Origin: Platerodrilus igneus
Lineage: Eukaryota; Arthropoda; Insecta; Coleoptera; Lycidae
Direction of reading: 5' to 3'
Assembly: GCA_036346225.1 (NCBI GenBank)
Contig: JARFIW010001104.1
Span: 11,992,001-12,056,000 of the forward strand
Length of the DNA: 64,000 bases
The translations under genes were made by a program, and so were the position numbers. Positions 21,791 to 33,699 of the stretch are shown piece by piece. The notes under the pieces are model-generated. The model was given only the letters and a program-made list of their open reading frames with translations, made no database searches and was not told the origin of the DNA. Positions within the stretch are counted from its first letter, which is position 1, and each line of letters opens with the position of its first letter.

Positions 21791-23572
21791 CGAGGGACAC
21801 TATTTATGTATTGAGAACTGGCAACACTGGTATGGCCAGGTGAAATCTGAAATTGCCATCGTTAAGTTTGATTTTTTTGAGGTTATAGGTACTCAGAACG
21901 TTTTGACCGGCGAGCACTATTTGTGTGTTTTGCATTCATCTCAGCCAAAATATGGAGATAATTCGCGAAAATTTTCGAGCTATTATTTATTATGACTAAC
22001 TCGAGAACAATGCATCAATCAACTGAATTCAACCTTTGGCGATAAAGCGCCACCCACAGCCACTGTATATCGCAGGTACACTGAATATAAACGTGGACGT
22101 AGTTCGCTCATGGAAGGTCGTCCAAAATCGGTCGTTGTACTGGAGAATATCGATGCTGTGCGAAAACTAATTGAAGAAGATCGTCATGTGACATATCAAG
22201 AAATTGAGAAATGTTTAAGCATTAGTATGACCAGCATACATAAGATTTTGCACGAACATTTGTGAGTTTGGAAGCTGTGTGCGCGTTGGATTCCACATTT
22301 GTAGACATGCTTAAAAATGCTCGTGTTGATTGATGCCGTAAAATAATTTCAAAATACAACTGTGGTGCATCCAAAGCGGTATACAATATCGTCAGAGGTG
22401 ACAAGTCGTGAATTTATGCGTCTGAGCCAGAAAGAAAGGCCAGTTGGCAGTTTGGGTCTTTCAGTGAGAAACAAAGCCAACAAAAGTTGTTCGTTCTCGA
22501 AGCGTTAAGAAGCAAATGGTGGCGATTTTCTTCACGAAAACCGGCCCTGTGGAAACCGTGGCTCTTGAAAACCAAACGACCGTTAATTCAGCGACGATCT
22601 GCTACGCTTGGCACCACTGATACGGTCCACGTTTTACAATATTGCACAATTGTATATTATAGCATAATTACGCCGCAAATTGTATCACATACCAAACGCG
22701 TTTACAATGATACAATTATTATTTTAAAATGTAAATAATGCAAAGTACTCATTTAAAACGCGCCTTGCAGTTAAATCTCAGGGCTATGTCCTTGTTGAAT
22801 CAAATTCTCTTCATCTACCTCTTTTGTTTGTAGGGGTAACGACAAGGATAGAGGTAGAGGTAACGATAGAAGGTAGAGATAATATAGAGGAACCTACATC
22901 CTAAAAAAGAGAAAAGACAAAAAACGACACAGGTAGACGTTACCCTCTTGACGTTTCGTGGCTAATAATGTCGTGTCACACCGTGCACTTGTGCCACCCA
23001 CTCCGCGCCTGCGCATTTTTTTGCGCCAACGCAACTGACCGGAATGACGGAAGTCAACAAGTTTATTTTAAAATAATGGCGGGAATTTAGTCACATATTT
23101 AAAAATGTACATTTCCCAATTTAGAATGTAAACAGACCATTTGTTTGCTTGAAGTTTTCAGTAAATTGAGAGAAACCAACCCAAAACGACGAATCATTTT
23201 GCATCATGACAATGCAAACTCACACACATTTCATGCAACAAACGAGTATTTGGACACACAAAAGATCGAATTGATGGGTCATCCCCTTTACAGCCCCGAC
23301 TTGGCACCCAATGACGTCTTCTTGTTTCCAGTAATCAAAGATAAACTGCGTGGACAACGATGTTCATCGCCTGAAAAAGCGGCTGAGACCTTTCTAAACG
23401 AATGTCTTAGAGCTACCATTCTCTGACTGGACAAAGTGCTTTGAAGGGTGGTTCAATCACATGCAAAGTCTATAGATCTTAAAGGCGATTATTTTGAAAA
23501 CTAATAAAAACATTTTTCATCAAATTCATTTGTTTATTCTTTCTATTCTCAATACATAAATAGTGTCCCTCA
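21791..23572 (+). mobile_element. Mariner transposon with near-perfect TIRs and decayed transposase
   Basis: The 27 bases from 21791 (CGAGGGACACTATTTATGTA...) match the reverse complement of 23546-23572 at 26 positions, and TA dinucleotides flank both ends. The transposase reads in several frames: N-terminal FRAIIYYD; a DRHVTYQEIEKCLSISMTSI helix-turn-helix segment (22173-22240); then FFTKTGPVETVALENQTTVN (22520-22590). After an insertion it resumes with LLEVFSKLRETNPKRRIILH, HDNANSHTF, and HPLYSPDLAPNDVFLFPVIK (23120-23430). The last two catalytic Asp positions (HDN and APND) are kept, but stops, frameshifts and the insert make it non-autonomous. The TIRs are better preserved than the gene. 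Confidence 0.93.
22617..23135. mobile_element. 519-bp insertion inside the mariner transposase
   Basis: Protein homology breaks at CYAWHH and resumes at TICLLEVF, so about 0.5 kb was added. ACCA occurs on both sides (22613-22616 and 23136-23139), which fits a 4-bp target duplication. The insert starts CTGATACGG and ends TAAACAG, giving CTG...CAG termini. It is non-coding, with a purine-rich AGGTAGAGGTAACGATAGA stretch. The family is unknown. Confidence 0.65.
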
Positions 23573-23636
23573 TAACACGACATCCTGTATAAGAGACTTC
23601 TGCGTCTGGTCTAGCTTAACTTCACGTTCTTCTACC

Positions 23637-23934
23637 AACACCTACATTTGATTTTCCATTGCTCCACCCAAAGGTACTACATTGGCCAGAAAGCGAGTTT
23701 TTACCTAAAAATTTTGAATTTTGCCGAACCCTTGCTGTTCCAAGCAAGGTAGGGATCGTTAACGTGCGTGACAACACCCACACACGGGACCTCCATTTTA
23801 CCTCTCATCCGAACGAGGGCGTATTTCTTGTTAAAAATGCTGTCTAACATTTTTCAAGCAGACCGTGTCGGGATTCAAACCCGGTACCTTGGGCATAGTA
23901 GTTACGCGCATACCAATTACGTCACGGAACCGCC
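23637..23934 (-). mobile_element. SINE copy a (tRNA-derived), with target-site duplication
   Basis: On the minus strand the head carries box A-like GTAATTGGTATGCG and box B-like GGGTTTGAATCCCGAC, the two internal Pol III promoter elements of a tRNA-derived SINE. The body then matches SINE copy b almost to its end (CGTTCGGATGAGAGGTAAAA, GGTCCCGTGTGTG, TTGTCACGCACGTTAA, GGCCAATGTAGTACCT). The 10-bp direct repeat TTCTTCTACC flanks it at 23627-23636 and 23935-23944. About 298 bp long, no coding capacity. Confidence 0.9.
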
Positions 23935-23944
23935 TTCTTCTACC

Positions 23945-24833
23945 GGCCACCGAATATTTACATCTTGCACCTTTAAGTACCCAACCGACACTGAACTCTT
24001 AGAATAATGAACTACGCTTTCTTCTTACCTCTCGAGAATAAGCGATGGTGTAACAGGCGCTGGACATGCACGTGAAGCGTGCGCTGTCCCTCGTTGATAA
24101 TTTCTTGAAGACCTGTCTGTACTAGGATAAGATAACTGTACTCAACAATACCAGCTGGGTTGCTAAAGTAGACTTACACTAACAAGCTGCTTAAATTGCG
24201 GGTTTTAAAAATAGAAAGTATCCGGATGAGAATTGAGTAGGTATAAAATAGAACCGAAGGTTACACCTTTGCAAAAGGAAAAGGTATAATTCGTATATCA
24301 ACACTTTTCTTTAATAGGAAAGAGAAAGCCAATGGCATAGCGATATAAAATTAGACATTCCTCACCCTCTTATAATAAACTATTAAACAGTCATCGATTT
24401 TCATGACAACTTACTAACCATCACGTATTGAAACTATAAACCTTTAGACAACACTATTAAGTTGTCCGTTGTAGCACTTTTATCCAAAAGCGCGTATAGG
24501 GTAAGAAAAATATGGCCTTTGATAGATTTAAAAACAGGCGAAACCAAACATTACAATTATAAATTCATGAGAGTTTAGTTTAGCTGTGGTTAGTGATTTG
24601 TAAACTGAAAACTTATTAATTTTTCTTAAGATAAAATGCCATAAGGCTTCGGATTTTTTTGGAAATAGAAAGATAAGAGCGACAGTTTAATTAAGTGTAG
24701 CGTATTGGAAGTGAAAAACGGAGCTTAATATCACTTGTTGGAGTTTGAAATGTTCAAACCATCTGTACTTACTTATAAATGATTTTGTTCGGTGTTTGAT
24801 TTCAGGATTTTATAAGGAAGTATACGGAACTGA
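23945..24833. other. Unassigned AT-rich DNA
   Basis: No coding match. Its right part may be decayed upstream sequence (gag) of the E3 Gypsy relic, but I can read no gag motif. Confidence 0.4.
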
Positions 24834-25224
24834 GTGGCCATTTTTATACACAATGTTTTAGATAGTATTACAGTAAGAGACGAGCCATGTAATACCTACA
24901 ACATAAACAAGGATGAACAGCAGCAGTATTATATTAAATTTGATACGGAAAATGAAAAGGAAATTAGTTATGAAAGTGTATTGCCGACTATCAAAATAGT
25001 TATTGTAAATAAGGTGGTGAAAACGTTAGTTACACTGGAATGAAAGCCAGTTTAATCTCTTGAGAATTTTATGATGCAACATAAAAATTTGCTACAGGAA
25101 AATATGATACCTGCTGTTATCCGGCTGGGTTTTCCGACTACAATTTCTAGTAGAACAATTAGGCTTGATTTTTTATTTGTCAGATGCATTAGGACATATA
25201 TACAACACTTACAATCTAAGAAAT

Positions 25225-25270
<46 letters not shown>

Positions 25271-27910
25271 GGGGCGAAATATATACAATTACAATCTAAG
25301 AAATAACAAGGGTGGAATATATACAAAGGTCTAACAGCAACCCTCCTGGGGGTAGTCCGGGTGGAGGAGTGTGGTTCTACGCCGTTGTACGAAATCCTCT
25401 GTCGTGGCGTCGATGTCGGACGGCTTTGGGCTAGGAAAAGCGTCAAAGCGTCGGCGTGCTGCCTCGGGCTCAGAGCAGAGCTGAGGTCTTCTTCGACGAT
25501 GCCCCGGGCTCGGTGAAGCGCCAGGGTCTTTCGGTAGTTCCTAAGATTAGGAGAAGCGCTGAGGTCTCGACTGTTTCTCCACTAGGCTAGGGGAAGCGCT
25601 AGATGATTAAGTACAGTCACAGTCTGGTACTACACTACAGAAGCTTGACGCGACGCTCTCAGCGTCGTTAAAATGCCTTATAACTCAAGAGTTTTTTGGC
25701 TTGATGATGTTGGCTGTTTATCTTGATGAATTTTCTTATATATATATAGTTGTAGGTTTGGATTCCAAAAGACCTGCTCCTGGAATCCTCTTGATTTGGT
25801 GCAGTGAGCAGTTTCCTGGATCTTTCCCTTAGTTGTTCTCCTACTACACAGTGTTCCGGATCCTGGGTCCACTGACCTGTGGTTTTCGCCTAACAGGACT
25901 GGCTATTCGCCACAGACCGCTCCATCGTCAGGTAGCTCGTCTAAACAGGACTGACGGGTGTGCATCTCCGACGACTTCACTTGTGTACCCATTCCTCGGC
26001 ACCCCGCATAGATGGAAAACTCCCTCAAGACGTCATCGTTCCGCTGCTCACCTTTGAACGCCCGAAGGCGGTGGTCTGAATACGCGAGTTGCTACCTCAT
26101 CGGCGTCTGGGCAGCAACTACGGTCTTGTCGAAATGCAGTTTGTTTTATACTTATTCTTGAGGATGGCGGGCGACCCGCAGTCAATCAGCGTGCGCGATT
26201 TTTGTGTTGGGGGTTGTGGTCATCGTAAAAAAGGCGAGTCGTGTTAAGGTATAAATGCAGGTGTTGTGACCGCACGCCCTTCTTATAAAGATGTATATTG
26301 TCACGAGACAGGTCAATGGCACTGCAAAGAAAATTATTTAATGGCGCCAAATAATAAAGGTTTTCCTTCAGTTAATAGCTTGGTAATTTTGAACATGAAA
26401 ATGAGGAATGCTGTAGAGTAACATTGATTTTTAATAGTACCAGGACTCAAATTAGAATGCATAACGGGAATGGATCTAATAAATAAATTAAAAATAAAGT
26501 TTAACGCCGATAGCTAAACTATAGTAATTGGGAATTACTGTATGGGGTACGATGATAAGTTAAGCATCGAAGAAAATATCGATCGCATTAATTTTAATTA
26601 TATTGAAAACGAAAAGGGGTAAATGAAATTGGATCCATAAACTGTCCTGGAGAAATTGAGGAGAAAGTTGTTATTGTTCTACAGAAGTATCCAGAATTAA
26701 TTGGTTAAGAAGCGAGAATTGTTTCAGGCTTTGGGCACAAATTAGAGGTAATAAATACGGACTTTTTCAGTCGAAAGTGTATCCGGCACCACCGGCGAAT
26801 AGAAAACTGGTTAATCTAGAAATAAACAATATGTCAGAGCAGGGTATCATAGAGAGATAATTAACGCTTGTGGCGGTGAAGAAGAATGATGGCAACATTC
26901 GTCAATGCTTAGATGCCAGAAAAATAAAACAACGAACGGAACTACATCTCATAGTCTTCCCACGACGTAACTCCATTTTAGTTAGATTAAAGGAGAAGGC
27001 AATATTTTTGAAGTTAGATTTAAGAAATTTATTTTGGTTGATTTTTTTAGAAAGCGACTACAGATTTTTCTGTTAAAGGTAAAATCTCTCAATTTAAATT
27101 TGTCTTTTATGGCTTGTTTTCATTTACCGCTGCTCTTGTCAAAGGGATGCAGTGTATCTTGGGACTGTATGAAAATTTTTGTATCCACATTGTGAACGGT
27201 ATTCTGAATTTCAGCGATACTTTAGAACAGCACTTGATACGTTTAGAAAGGTTTTTGTTAGAACTAAATAACGCAGGTCTTTGTCTGATGTGAATTTTTC
27301 CAAGAAAATGTGATATTATTGGGTATTCAAATCAACGTAGAAGATACGTTTATTGACAAAGACCGATTGTCAGGAATAATATTGATACGAACATTTTTGG
27401 GAGTGATGAATTTTTATAAGAAATTTGTTCCTTAATTTTTACAAAAGGTTATATCACTATTTGGACTCCTAAAAAATGTTAAATGAAAAGTGATGGAAGA
27501 GCATGAAAGAGTTTATTTAGACCTGATTCAATAATTTCATGATCAGATAATTCTGTGGCATCTTACTTCTTCCAAACAGTTCATCCACAGAATAGATGCT
27601 TCGGATAGTGCCTTAGCAGCTGAATTATATCAGATTCAGGATGGTATTAAGGTACCAATCGCATTCATATCCAAGAGTTTAAAACTTTATGAATTGAAGT
27701 ATACGCTCAGCGAAAAGGAAATGGCAGCAGTAGTATTTGCTATATTAAGATACTTCGTTTTAGAAACGGATTATGTGGTCTTATGTTCCCTATTTAATGC
27801 TAAATTCTCTAACAAATAGGTGCATAGACGAGGACTTCTTCTGCAAGATTTTGATTTTGAAATTAAATACATTAAAAGTAAAGACAATTTTGTGGTCGAT
27901 GCATTTAGAT
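24834..27910 (+). pseudogene. E3: Gypsy pol relic (protease, RT, RNase H), interrupted
   Basis: Protease pieces flank a large insertion: LPTIKIVIVNKVVKTLV (before the lost DTG) at about 24985-25040 and VPGLKLECITGMDLINKLK after it at about 26440-26490. RT follows near 26780-27080 (LVAVKKNDGNIRQCLDARK, IFLKLDLRNLFWLIF) and 27170-27300, where the YVDD box has decayed to IVNG (CIHIVNGILNFS), so catalysis is lost. RNase H is at about 27580-27900 (FIRIDASDSALAAELYQI, FISKSLKLYELKYTLSEKE, IKYIKSKDNFVVDAF). Integrase is missing; a SINE-like head starts just after the RNase H end. Several stops and frameshifts. Confidence 0.87.
25228..26285. mobile_element. About 1.05-kb insertion splitting the E3 protease
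   Basis: Protease homology is lost at about 25200 and returns at about 26290. The insert begins with a 40-bp (AT)n tract and continues with GC-richer DNA unlike its surroundings. A 20-bp segment (TTACAATCTAAGAAATAACA) occurs at both 25208-25227 and 25288-25307, either side of the (AT)n. AAGGTATAAATGCAGG near 26246 is TATA-like. It may be a solo LTR or a composite; no coding match was found. Confidence 0.55.
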
Positions 27911-27911
27911 G

Positions 27912-27980
27912 ACTTCGTGGCTTAGTTGGTTTGCGTGTAACTACCAAGTCCAAGATCCCGGGTTTCATTCCCGTTACCAT
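27912..27980 (+). mobile_element. SINE-like tRNA head (copy d, different subtype)
   Basis: TGGCTTAGTTGG (27919-27930) fits box A and GGTTTCATTCCCG (27961-27973) fits box B, spaced as in a tRNA. It sits where E3 homology stops. The sequence after the head does not follow copies a and b, so the right end is unknown. Confidence 0.5.
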
Positions 27981-28248
27981 GATCAATGAAGATATATACT
28001 CCGTTTGGCTCTGATCTATTATTCTCACTTCTTCCATTTCGCGGATTTGCCTACGCGCTTCCTCCCTGAAACAAAATGCTATCGAATACGGTGCCTGAAA
28101 AAATGGGATTTATCTCGCATTCTTATTTCATGTTCGTAACCACTAATTAACCCCGACGTTTCTGAAAAAACACCCAAGAATTTTTCTGCTCTGTATTAAA
28201 AGTTTCGGCTTGATTTTCCGCCTACTTTAATTCAGTTTCACTGTATTC

Positions 28249-29160
28249 ATGATGAAAGGTTTTCCTTTTCTATACATTTGTACAAAATTTATTGATAATT
28301 TTTCCCTTCCCAACTTTCCGATAACAAACCCGTATTTATTTCACAACTTTCAACCGTTATCCACATTTTCCCAAAATCTAATTTTACTTTTTCCTTTCGC
28401 ATCCAGTCGGAGCCTAAAATCAACTCTTTATTTAGTTTTCCCACAACAATGCACGACACGTCGTGGCATGCATACGCCTTCTACCTTCAATGGCAGCAAT
28501 ACCTGCTCTTTAACTTTTTGCGTAGTTGTTCCTACCGCTACTGATACCATTATATCTGTCACGGGCAATACTGGCAACTTATTCTCAAATTTTTGTAATT
28601 TCCTAAGAAATATTTTTGAAATAGCCGTGCACTGGCTACTCAAATCTACTAGAGCTTCTATTTTCTCACCTAAAATTTCGACAGCAATTAGGGGTGAACC
28701 TAAATTATCATCCTCATTTTCATCATTCACTTCTGAATCACTTAAAAGTTCTTTCGCAACACGAATAAACCGAACAGCATTCTCAGATATGTTCCTAGAC
28801 CATTTTCATCACCATTATTACTATTACCCCGAGTATGATTCTCATTCATTCTATTTTCCCGCCTCCAACTTTTGCTCCTGCTTTCATTATCCTGAAAACT
28901 CTCTTGACCCCTCGCATATCGCCTCTGATTCTCACCAGTTCTATTGTTTACATACCTCGGCGCATCCCGCCTATCCGATCTGTCAAAAGTGGAATCTAAC
29001 TTTCTCAAGTACTCCTCTATCGTCAACCTTTTGCAGTTCCGCTAACAATATCCCACTTTTAACTTCCGTCGAAAAATTATTGATCAACCGTTCCACCAAT
29101 TTTGGGCAAAAAAGCTCCAATAGCGAAATGCTACCCAATCCCCTAAGGAGTGAAAACCGC
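28249..29160 (-). pseudogene. E4: Gypsy gag C-terminus and protease relic
   Basis: On the minus strand, 29026-28742 is a gag C-terminal part (MTIEEYLRKLDSTFDRSDRR, followed by an Arg/Asn/Glu-rich tail without a zinc knuckle). 28730-28428 is a protease domain: SPLIAVEILGEKIEALVDLS, then SQCTAISKIFLRKLQKFENK and VLLPLKVEGV. The active-site triplet DTG/DSG is replaced by DLS, so the protease should be dead. The two frames overlap poorly, indicating frameshift. It is opposed to E3 with about 0.3 kb between them, so these are two independent insertions. Confidence 0.8.
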
Positions 29161-32100
29161 TGCTAGTTTCAACTATAAATTAGCAACGAACTTATGAAAC
29201 TCGTAGCTTTAGTTTTTTTGCCTTTTTACCGACTTCTTTTGTTGTTTCTTAATGTTGACTCTTGCCGAACAATTTGTATTAGGTATGAGGCGTCTATAAT
29301 TCTGAACTAGAAGTTTTAATGTGTTATGTGTGAAATAGAGCTGCAATAATTAGAAAGCAAATATTGTATTCCACATATTAATCTTACAGTAAAAAGTGAA
29401 AAATAAACAATAATGCCGTTGTGGATAGAGAGAAATAATTCAAATCATGCTTCTACTTAAAAGAGAAAATAGTCGTTACGAGGTCGCCGACCATGCGATA
29501 CCGTAGGTTAAAAATACACAGCTAGTGAAACGGCGGTGACCAAGTAGAGAATTCTGTGGATGCGTTGGTGGTTTCGCATTATTATTATAGACTACTTAAA
29601 CAAAAGATGCTTGCCCAGGGTGTGTTGTTTTTAAATAATAAAGTTTTCTTTAGATAATAAAATACTTTTGGCAGTAATTGTAATTTAGATACTACATTGA
29701 ATAGGGTTTATCTTATTAAAGTAAGCTATATAAAACTCATAAATAGCTATTATTTATATTATATGCCTTATTTTGAAAGTTGATCAATCATCCAATGAGG
29801 TGTTTTAAAAGGGTGTCGACAGTGCGATATTTGTTCTCTATCCTTTTATTTGAACGTTTGTAAATATTATGGGTATTGAGTCTGAAGTATTATGACTTTG
29901 TTTACTTATAACCTGATTTGACACGATTTTGAGCATTTATTTTTATTTCTTTTTATAATAAAGATGATTTTGTAATATAGTAAATAAATGTTTTGCAAAG
30001 TTCCTAAATGGAAAAGGCCACTTTGCCTGAGGGGTATTTCAAGTCTCGTGTTTTTTGTTAGTTTGTTATGCGTTGCAGATATAATTAATTGTTACATCTG
30101 TATGGTACTATAAACAATTAATAATTCTATAAGAACAAAATTTCTTTTACCTCAGGTAGATCCTTTCTTAATTGTGCAAAGTAAAGCAATACGGTTGATA
30201 CAAACCGTTTAAGAGTATTTTGTTGGATAATACAGGTAAGCACATACAACCTGAATTCCGCACTAACTGAACGAATGATATCCGCAGGGGGTGATTACAA
30301 ATTTAAGGCAGCTCGTGATCATCGACGAAATTTCAATTATAATGTTCTTAAGCCGACACTACACAATATTGGATAATTCCACAATGTACGAAATAACATT
30401 GCTAATAATTTAGAATTCGTTAATGTAAAATAATTAAATGGGAAAGTAGGAAGAATTTGAAGTGACGATTGGTTGTTGATGGTTTAGGTTTAAGTTTTTT
30501 TAAGATCTTCTGTAGGATTTATTTTAGCAACGTCTCGTCAGATTTGACGTGAGAAACTTATTTTTAGAAAACGATATTTGGAGGTGTATGGAAATTATTT
30601 TTATGTTAATAGTGGTTAGGTTTAGCTTGAGTTTTATTTTAATTGATTTAGGAAATAGGTGTAAAGTCAGCAATTTGTGAAGGATATCTAGCTATCGCAG
30701 TGACAGTCGTATTTGAAAGGAGTATTTAAGTTTGAAAAAAAATTTGGTAACTATGACCAACTTTAAGACACCAAAGCAAGTGAGTTCTATGCGGAATAAG
30801 TCTTTCACATACAAATGACATCAAAGGCAGTATGGTGACAGACTTTGGCGCTCCTCGATTTTGATTGAGAAAGACTTTTCAAGGTAAGTGTAAATTAATT
30901 GCGGTGTAAATTTTGATAACTAATTTGGAAGAGAAAAAAGTGGACTGTATTAAATTTAAATGATATTGTAACAACCAACAAATAATTAAATGTTCTTAAA
31001 CAAACCAAAGCAGAGCGTTTACTATTAGCACTTACCTGTTAATGATGCGGCGTGCAGATGAAAAACGTTGGAACAAATACAGCTCTTCCTTTGACGAATG
31101 GAGCGCAGCACAATTTAACGACAGCGGTTTATCATAAGTATAATGCTTATTATAATTAGCGGCGGCGGGCTACAAAGCGGTTCGTCCAATTAACTCCATG
31201 CCGCACCTGCAAACTCGACGCGGTGTATTCGACTCACGAAGCTATATATTAACACAGCGGTTCATACGTAGTTGGTTCTACGTATGATGAGGATAAAAAT
31301 GCGATGCGTTCAATTCGAAAGACGACACTATACTACTTTGGCTTTCATGGATTTTTCAATCGATACTGTTCGCACATGCGTAGTAGTCGTTTATCACTCA
31401 CGGTACTGGTTAGCGTGCTTAAGTAAACACATAGGGATTTTGCACTAATAAATCCAAATATACCGCGGCGAATTAAAAATAACCAACAAACTCAATGAAA
31501 TAAAATTTAGCTATAAATTATTTACATAAGAACGGAACAGCAAGTGTTAACGTAATGTAGAATTTTAAATTTTAAACCTAGTCATTTATAATTTTTGTAA
31601 TTTTTTTTATTCATCCATGGTAACCCACTCCAATACCACTGCAGTTAGCCGATACACCCCTGTATTTTTATTGGGTACCCGCCCCTTCAGGGCAAATCAA
31701 AGTTTAATTTATATAACGCTTATTTCACCCGTAACAGTAAATTTTTTGGTAACGTTTGAGCAAAAAATCAGACGAGAAAGGGGAAAAGTAATTTAAAACA
31801 GACAACTTATTATTGAAGCACCCTGCGTAATCTTGATTTCGATAAATAGTGCTAAATAAGCTACTGCAATAAATAGGAGTTCTATAAAAATCGTACATTT
31901 AGAAATCACAAAGCAGCATTTTATCTTTGTACAATACATTTGAAATAAAACATTAGTTCATTAATTACCACCAGAAAGGAAAATAAAGTTAAATACATTT
32001 CTCATAGCATATTAGAAAGCGTTTGTACATTAAAAATATTACATTTAATAATACAACTACATAACAATATTTCAGATAGTTACAATGTATGCAAGTCGTA

Positions 32101-32585
32101 ATAAAACCGAGTTTTATAAAGTAACACACAAAGGAAACTGAGTTAACGAATCTCACATAGATTAAATTACAAACCAGACGCTGTATTTATTTATGTATTC
32201 ATTTATATCACAGCTCCGTAGGTTTAACACAAAGAAACAAATACAGTCGGTAAGTTTACACATTTCAAGTATATATTAATAGCCTACTTCTCCAAGACAG
32301 CAGTGGGGATAATGACATTGCAAAACCAAAGATTTCAATTCCTTCAAAGCCATCAACACGAATAGATGGATGGGAAGTTAGACTAAAAGTAGAGCTTTGG
32401 TATGTCATAATGTTACCCCATATCAAAGTACAGGTGCAGAACACAACAAATGCATAAAAAACCAAAATCTCCAACTAATTTTTTATGCTACCCTAAAACT
32501 AGCAAACCTATTGGATGCCCATCCCACTAATGTTTTTTCAACATACCTTGCATAGAAGAAAAAAGCATATAATAGTATATTACAT
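29161..32585. other. Mostly unassigned DNA with two small points of interest
   Basis: No gene is supported. 31020-31330 is GC-richer than its surroundings and carries a consensus 5' splice site on the minus strand (AACAGGTAAGTGC near 31028-31040), a weak hint of a host exon or promoter. 31610-31740 resembles, in opposite orientation, the segment at 55707-55810 and ends TTTCACCCGTAACA, the shape of a Gypsy/BEL LTR end. Confidence 0.35.
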
Positions 32586-33228
32586 TACTAGCGTGGAAAG
32601 TGACCCATTTCACACGAGTGGAAGAGTATTGTCGCACGAGGCGTCAGCCGAGTGCGACTATTCCACGAGTGTCAAATGTCACTTTCCACGCGAGTACTGT
32701 ACACTATTTTTCCGACGACCACCACTAAAAACAATTACGAAATAGTTATTTTTATGCTTATTTGCAATAAATGTGTACGCAATAATGCAAGACAGACAGA
32801 CACCTATAAAATTTATTTGACGTTTTGATGTTGAAAATTCGAACACCTACTTTGTTTTTATAAAATCCGCGAATCTGTTGCTTTTAGCGTATGCATTCTC
32901 AATTTTTATTGAAGAAATCATTTCAATTACAAACTAATATGAGTAATTACATCTTTAAGTAAAACGGAAACTGTCAGTATCGATTTAACTATGGGTATTT
33001 TAAACTGTTATTAGCCAAAACAAAACGAATGAATGCAAAAAGGTAGAAACCGGTAGTCGTTTGGGTTGCCTAGGTAACTAGCATACTAACATCAGTCATA
33101 TCACTCTAGAGTTGAAAAGTATTTCAACACTAGAGTGATATGTACTCGCACTCTAGAGTGATATACTTTACTTTCTACATAAATAAGTAGTGTGTAATCT
33201 GTTGTTTTTACAAGTGGTCGTCGGAAAA
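32586..33228. mobile_element. Palindrome-rich MITE-like element
   Basis: A large imperfect hairpin occupies 32586-32696: arms near 50 and 45 bp, sharing TACTNGCGTGGAAAGTGAC and CGTGGAA-type words. The 15-base TTTTCCGACGACCAC (32708-32722) has its exact reverse complement at 33214-33228. Next to the right copy is another hairpin: 33098-33117 against 33122-33141, with ACTCTAGAG palindromes and a third copy of the motif at about 33150. No coding sequence. Inverted ends with subterminal hairpins suggest a non-autonomous DNA transposon. Confidence 0.7.
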
Positions 33229-33239
33229 TACAATTGCAA

Positions 33240-33699
33240 ATCTAGCAGAAATAAGTACACTTAATGCTCACCATGGCCTAAGAAACTCAACTAGCAGTGC
33301 TCACCATAACTTGTTAAACACTTCAGCAAGCAGTGCTCCCCGCAGCTTGCTTATTCTTTACCAGTAACGCTGCCCGGCGCCGTACCTAGAGCACGCCGCC
33401 TTAATTCGTTTCCGTAAATCATTAGTAAATTACGTATGGACAGGAAGCTCCATTCTACCCACCAAGCCAGCAGACGTTGAATGATCTCCGACGTGCCTTT
33501 CGAGCCACCTTACCGCATCCGAAGCTTCTGTAACTCATGCCGTCGTCACCAGACCATCTTCGGCACCCACAAGAGCTACGGCGAGAATTTATCGAAGCGC
33601 CCCCACGAGAGATCGTTTATTGTGGTAATGGCGAGTGTGTCTGCAAGCTGTACCTCCGGCATAGCATCCGCGTAGAGTTCAACGACAACGCACTCAACG
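33240..33699. other. GC-richer unassigned segment
   Basis: Loose direct repeats of CAGTGCTCACC-type words occur near 33265, 33290 and 33330. The open frame at 33481-33675 has no recognisable domain. Confidence 0.4.
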
